Assembly: GCA_030144725.1 (NCBI GenBank)
Contig: JASKMD010000008.1
Span: 270,290 to 334,289, forward strand
Direction of reading: 5' to 3'
Source of the DNA: Haematococcus lacustris
Taxonomy: Eukaryota; Chlorophyta; Chlorophyceae; Chlamydomonadales; Haematococcaceae
DNA: 64,000 nucleotides
Shown here: positions 60,344 through 64,000 of the stretch, in pieces
How the letters are laid out: each line of letters opens with the position of its first letter
How positions within the stretch are numbered: the first letter of the stretch is position 1
Translations under genes and position numbers: made by a program
The notes under the pieces: generated by a model
The model's input: the letters and a program-made list of their open reading frames with translations, nothing else
What the model was told of the DNA's origin: nothing
Databases searched by the model: none

Positions 60344-63300
60344 ATGTCGATGGCCGACGCGCCGCCTCTACAGCGTACACGCTCCCTTAGGTTCGAGGAG
60401 GTAAACATGCGGCACTGTATGTACATGTGACAGCCTTGCCCAGGCATTCGACTGGACACGACCTCTGCACATTCCACAGGTGGGCATGCTGGCTCCTATT
60501 CACCCTTCTGCGGGCGAGCAGCACACGTACACCCGCAAGTCTCTACAAGGCATCCTGCACAGCCCTTCCAGCGTTGCATTGGACGCCAAGAAGCACATGT
60601 TCAATCAGTTCTTTGAGGCGGTGAGTCTGTATGCATTGAGGCCGACTACAATCATGCACGCATCACTGGCACAGCGGCTGCCAGGCACCTGCACTGTCCC
60701 CTGGAACCTCATGGTGCTGCTAGCAAGCTGACCCAGGTCAGAGAGCTCACACACTGCTGTTGTGCCGCACGCTGCTCCTGGGCCTTGCATGGGCGGCCGC
60801 CTGGCCATACCCCAGGCCTGCTTTCTCCCTGTGATTGGCAGAACTAGCTGCCCTGACCACCAGCTCAGTCCCAGCGGGCGCCACTGGCTCTCCCCAATGC
60901 ATGGACTAATCAATGCAGCATCGCAGTTCTGGTGCAAACACCAGGCCCAGTGCTGCGTTGCTTGGGGCTTTGCAGCCTCGCCCTTGCTCTTCGCCCTGGC
61001 CAGCCTTGGCAGCATTTGTAGGCAAGGCTGGCACGGGTGGCCCATGGCCCCGGGAGCGCAGGCTGGGCAGGCTGGTGTCAAGCTAACACCATCCTGTCCT
61101 GCCCAGCGCTCCCCTCCTAGCTGTGGTCAGTGAAAGCTTGCAAGTTTGCAGCAACTACTAGCTTTGAGCCACATCACCACTTGCCATGGCCCCGCTGTGC
61201 AGGATGTGCCCTTGCCCAGCCCCAGCGGGAGGTGGGGCCAGCCAGGCAGCCCAGGCTCAAGGTATGCGGGCTCCTGCCGCTCCCGCAAGTCGCGCGCCTC
61301 CCGGGCCCCCAGCCAGGCCTTCACAGCCCCTGGCAGCCCCCTGTTCCACTCGGAGTGGGGCCTGCGGGCCAGGTCAGGCGCTAGCGGCAGGGTCGCCCCT
61401 GCATGCGGTCCGCTGCACACCGCTGTGCAGCCTGCGGGTGGCAGCGCAGCGGCAGAGCGGCAGCAGCGGCAGGCGTTGAGGGCGGTGCGCAAGGCAGTGC
61501 AGGCGGCGGCAGCGGCAGGGAAGCATGCAGGCTTGGCCAGTACGTGGCAAGCTGCTGCAGGGACTGTAGCGACCCAGCCCAGTGAGCTTGGTGCAGCTCT
61601 GCGGGTGGCGGACCAGGCGGACCAGGCGGACCAGGCCAAGGGGGAGGGGCTAGCAGAAGCACAGGGGGAGGTGGCGGGCGTGCCACAGTGGAGTCACCAG
61701 CTGGCCTTGAGGCTGGCACAAAGGGGTTGGTTTGGCCAGGTGGGGCTGCCAGCACTGCGCCTTTAATGGCAAGGGAGCAACTGCTGTGCCCACCCCATCC
61801 CACCCCACCCCACCCCGCCCCCACCCCTACGATCTGCCCTGCCGCCTGGCTGGTGGCTTGCTGCCTTAGCAGGTGGTCGAGCTGCTGGCTGCCCCAAGAC
61901 TCCAGTCCCCTGCCGCCGCCCTCCTGCACCACGCCTGCAGCCTGACCCCTGGGGTGCTTGACACCTGCGCCTCCCGTGCAGCCGCCCTGCTGCCCCTGGT
62001 GCTGGGAGGGGCCCAGGGCCAGGTGGCGGCCCAGGTGCCGGCGCAGGCCAGCATCATGGCTGTGCCCCTCCCCGGGGCCAGCAAACCATTCCGCTGCACT
62101 CAGGACTGGCACGCCGGCCTCAGGGCTGGGGCGGTGGGCACCAGGTCAGGCAGCAGCACAGCCTGCAGCCCCGCTGGCAAAGTGGTACAGCGCTGTTCTG
62201 GGATGGGGTCACCACCCTGGCAGGGTGTAAGGCGAGGAGCTGCTGCACCAGGTTCGGCCACCCAGGGCCGGGCTACCAGCCAGCCAGGCAGCCCTGCCCC
62301 ACCCTACCCTGATTTTTCCAGCTTGGCTTTTGTGGTAAGGCGCAGGGAGAGGGTAGCAGGGCAGCCAGCGGCGGCCCAGGCGGCACCCAGTTCCCCAACC
62401 ACCACGCGGCAATGCGGAGCCCGGGCTGGGCCGATGGCGGTGCTGGTGGGTGAGGCGCAGGGCAGGCGGTCGGTGGCGGTGCGGCGCCAGGGCCTGACCT
62501 TGGCTCTGGCTCTCAGCCGCAGTGCGGCGGGCAGGGCAAGCCTGGTGGCGGTGCCGGCCACCTGCAGCCTGCTGTGCGCGCACTTGCAGGTATGGGCTCC
62601 TTGTGGGGGAGGGGGGTGGAGGGGGGGTGGGGAGCTGCAGGGGAGGGGGGGTAAAAGGTGGGAGTGCGGAGGGAATAAATGCTGAGGCAGACTCTTACTA
62701 TGACAGGATACCCGCTTCAAGGTCAGTGGCATGCACCCCGAATGCATGCAGCCAGGAATGGCATAAGCAAGTACGATCTCTTTAGTGATATGGGGGTTGT
62801 GTGTGTGCATTTCTACGCCACAAAACATGATAGAATGGCTGTTTATCCGGCAAACTGGCTATTGCATTTGTATGCCACAAAACATGATAGAATGGCTGTT
62901 TATCCGGCAACTGGCTATTGCATTTGTGAGCACCAGGACATACTAAGCAACCATATCGTGGCCTCCTACACCACAGATCAGAGCACAGTATGACTAAGCC
63001 CTATCATCATGACTTCGAATATGTCAGGGTTGAGGGGGCCAGGGGGTGGTGGCAGCTGCTTGTGTTGCCCGGCTGCTGCTGTGCTGCCTCCTCCTCACCT
63101 GTGTCATGGCTGCTCCACACCTGGCCACCCCATGTTCCAGCCTACATGTGCTGTTGTGCTGTGTCCTCCCAGGCGTCAGGCCCTCAGGGCCCTCTGCTGC
63201 AGCAGCTGGCGGCCAGCACCTGGAGCCAGGTGTGCAGCGAGCCGGGCTGCTGCCTGTGGGTCTGTGGCCAACAGGCTGTGCTGCCCAGCCTGTGCAAGGC

Positions 63301-63980
63301 GGCCAAGGCAGCAGCAGTGGCGGTCATGGGGGGCGATGCAGGAGGCGGCAGCGGCGGAGGAGAGGATGGCAGAAATGCAGGTACAAGTGACAGTAACATT
63401 GGTGGTATCGTGATCTTTACGACTGTACATGATGGCACTCTAGATATGTCAATAGTGCGGGCTGATGGATGGGGATCCAGAAAGAACTCCCGCCTAATCA
63501 ACATGGAACATGGTATTGCTTGTGGGTAATCTTACTCGGCTGCAGCCTTCATGACTACAGCATCATCGGACATCCTTTGGTGGATACAAACCCCATCCCA
63601 GGTGGCACGTTCTATCATCAAAACCAACAGTATGGGTGGATGGGAAACTGACAAGAGAGGCCCCTTGTTACCTACCTTCCACACTGCCCATCCTCGCTGC
63701 ACTGCGCCATGTCTAACTAATTGCATGCCAGTGACCTGCATGCTCCACTGTGAACACTATGGTGCTTGCACTGTTTGTCAAAGCTTGCAACAGACGGGGT
63801 GCAGGCCACACTCCCTGTGATGGCCTTTGCTCATTGTGTGCAGGTGGAAGCCCGCAGGAGCACCGCCTGTTGGCCACCCTGCTGAGTGAGTGCTGCGCTG
63901 TAGTCTCAGGATCCCCTTCATCCGCAATAGTGTCCCAGAGCCAGAGCCAGAGGGAGCCAACCCCCTGTCCTGCTGCCTGA
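60344..63980 (+). CDS. Unrecognised multi-exon gene
   Basis: Phase-consistent exons: 60344-60400 (ATG, M-S-M-A-D-A-P-P-L-Q-R), 60480-60620, 61203-61739, 61873-62144, 62322-62589, a possible 15-base exon 62707-62721, 63173-63380 and 63844 onward. The last either reads to a stop at 63978-63980 or uses the GTGAGT donor at about 63888 and continues past the window. About 520 residues: Ser/Arg-rich N-terminal part (SRSRKSRASRAPSQAF-like), an Ala-rich helical middle (QALRAVRKAVQAAAAAGKH, QADQADQA), then Ala/Leu-rich segments with cysteines (LLHHACSLTPG, WSQVCSEPGCCLWVCG). No domain recognised. Intron 2 holds an antisense transposon relic. Confidence 0.55.
60775..60960 (-). pseudogene. Second, more decayed Fanzor/TnpB-like C-terminal fragment
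   Basis: On the minus strand: H-Q-N-C-D-A-A-L, then C-I-G-E-S-Q-W-R-P-L-G-L-S-W-W. It aligns with the RuvC-III and following block of the copy at 59716-59830 (D-R-D-C-N-A-A ... I-G-E-S-R-W-R-P-L-E-L-C-W-W), with the catalytic Asp changed to Asn/Gln. It lies antisense in the intron 60621-61202 of the unknown gene. Confidence 0.5.
62813..62928 (+). repeat. Tandem duplication of a 58-59 bp unit
   Basis: Two near-identical copies containing GCCACAAAACATGATAGAATG and ATCCGGCAAACTGGCTATTG in the intron 62722-63172; they differ by one base deletion and one substitution. Confidence 0.95.
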
Positions 63981-64000
63981 CCCCCTAGGGGACGACTAGC

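Overview
The window looks like nuclear DNA of a green alga, probably a chlorophycean/volvocalean species. The proteins are plant-like, genes are split by many short GC-rich GT-AG introns, coding DNA is rich in GCN and CAG codons, and TGTAA (the volvocine poly(A) signal) occurs downstream of some genes. Introns are packed with simple repeats. I rebuilt gene models by hand by chaining exons with matching splice phase. Two 500-base runs of N (24274-24773 and 58593-59092) are scaffold gaps.

Left part (1-19166): the 3' two thirds of VPS11, a core subunit of the HOPS/CORVET vacuolar tethering complexes, in 15 visible exons. Its introns carry several different G/C-rich repeat arrays. Just after its stop codon is a nest of transposons. 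A 5'-truncated LINE is followed head-to-tail by a longer, frameshifted LINE. The first is split by an 890-bp hAT-type element (8-bp target duplication) and the second by a 1.9-kb element with 128-bp terminal inverted repeats and a TTAA duplication. Each LINE copy supplies the empty site that proves the insertion in the other.

Middle (19167-36517): a minus-strand gene for a secreted, proline-rich, probably extracellular-matrix protein; a gap; the 3' 19 exons of an ABCC (MRP-type) transporter; and, only 50 bp downstream, an RWP-RK transcription-factor exon whose DNA-binding domain is cut at its N-terminal side.

Right (36518-64000): a minisatellite; a minus-strand renalase-like FAD oxidoreductase gene in eight visible exons; a small orphan ORF split by a 134-bp hAT MITE; a Gln-rich coiled-coil ORF frameshifted into a transposase-like domain; a four-exon glutamine-synthetase-like gene that has lost most metal-binding glutamates; a 1.45-kb (GGGGC)n array; a decayed KDZ/Plavaka-like transposase; two decayed Fanzor/TnpB-like (RNA-guided nuclease family) C-terminal fragments; and an unrecognised multi-exon gene. 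The host genes do not form one pathway. The strongest leads are the two proteins with lost metal ligands inside otherwise intact genes (VPS11 RING and the GS-like protein), the TE insertions with exact footprints, and the Fanzor-like remnants.
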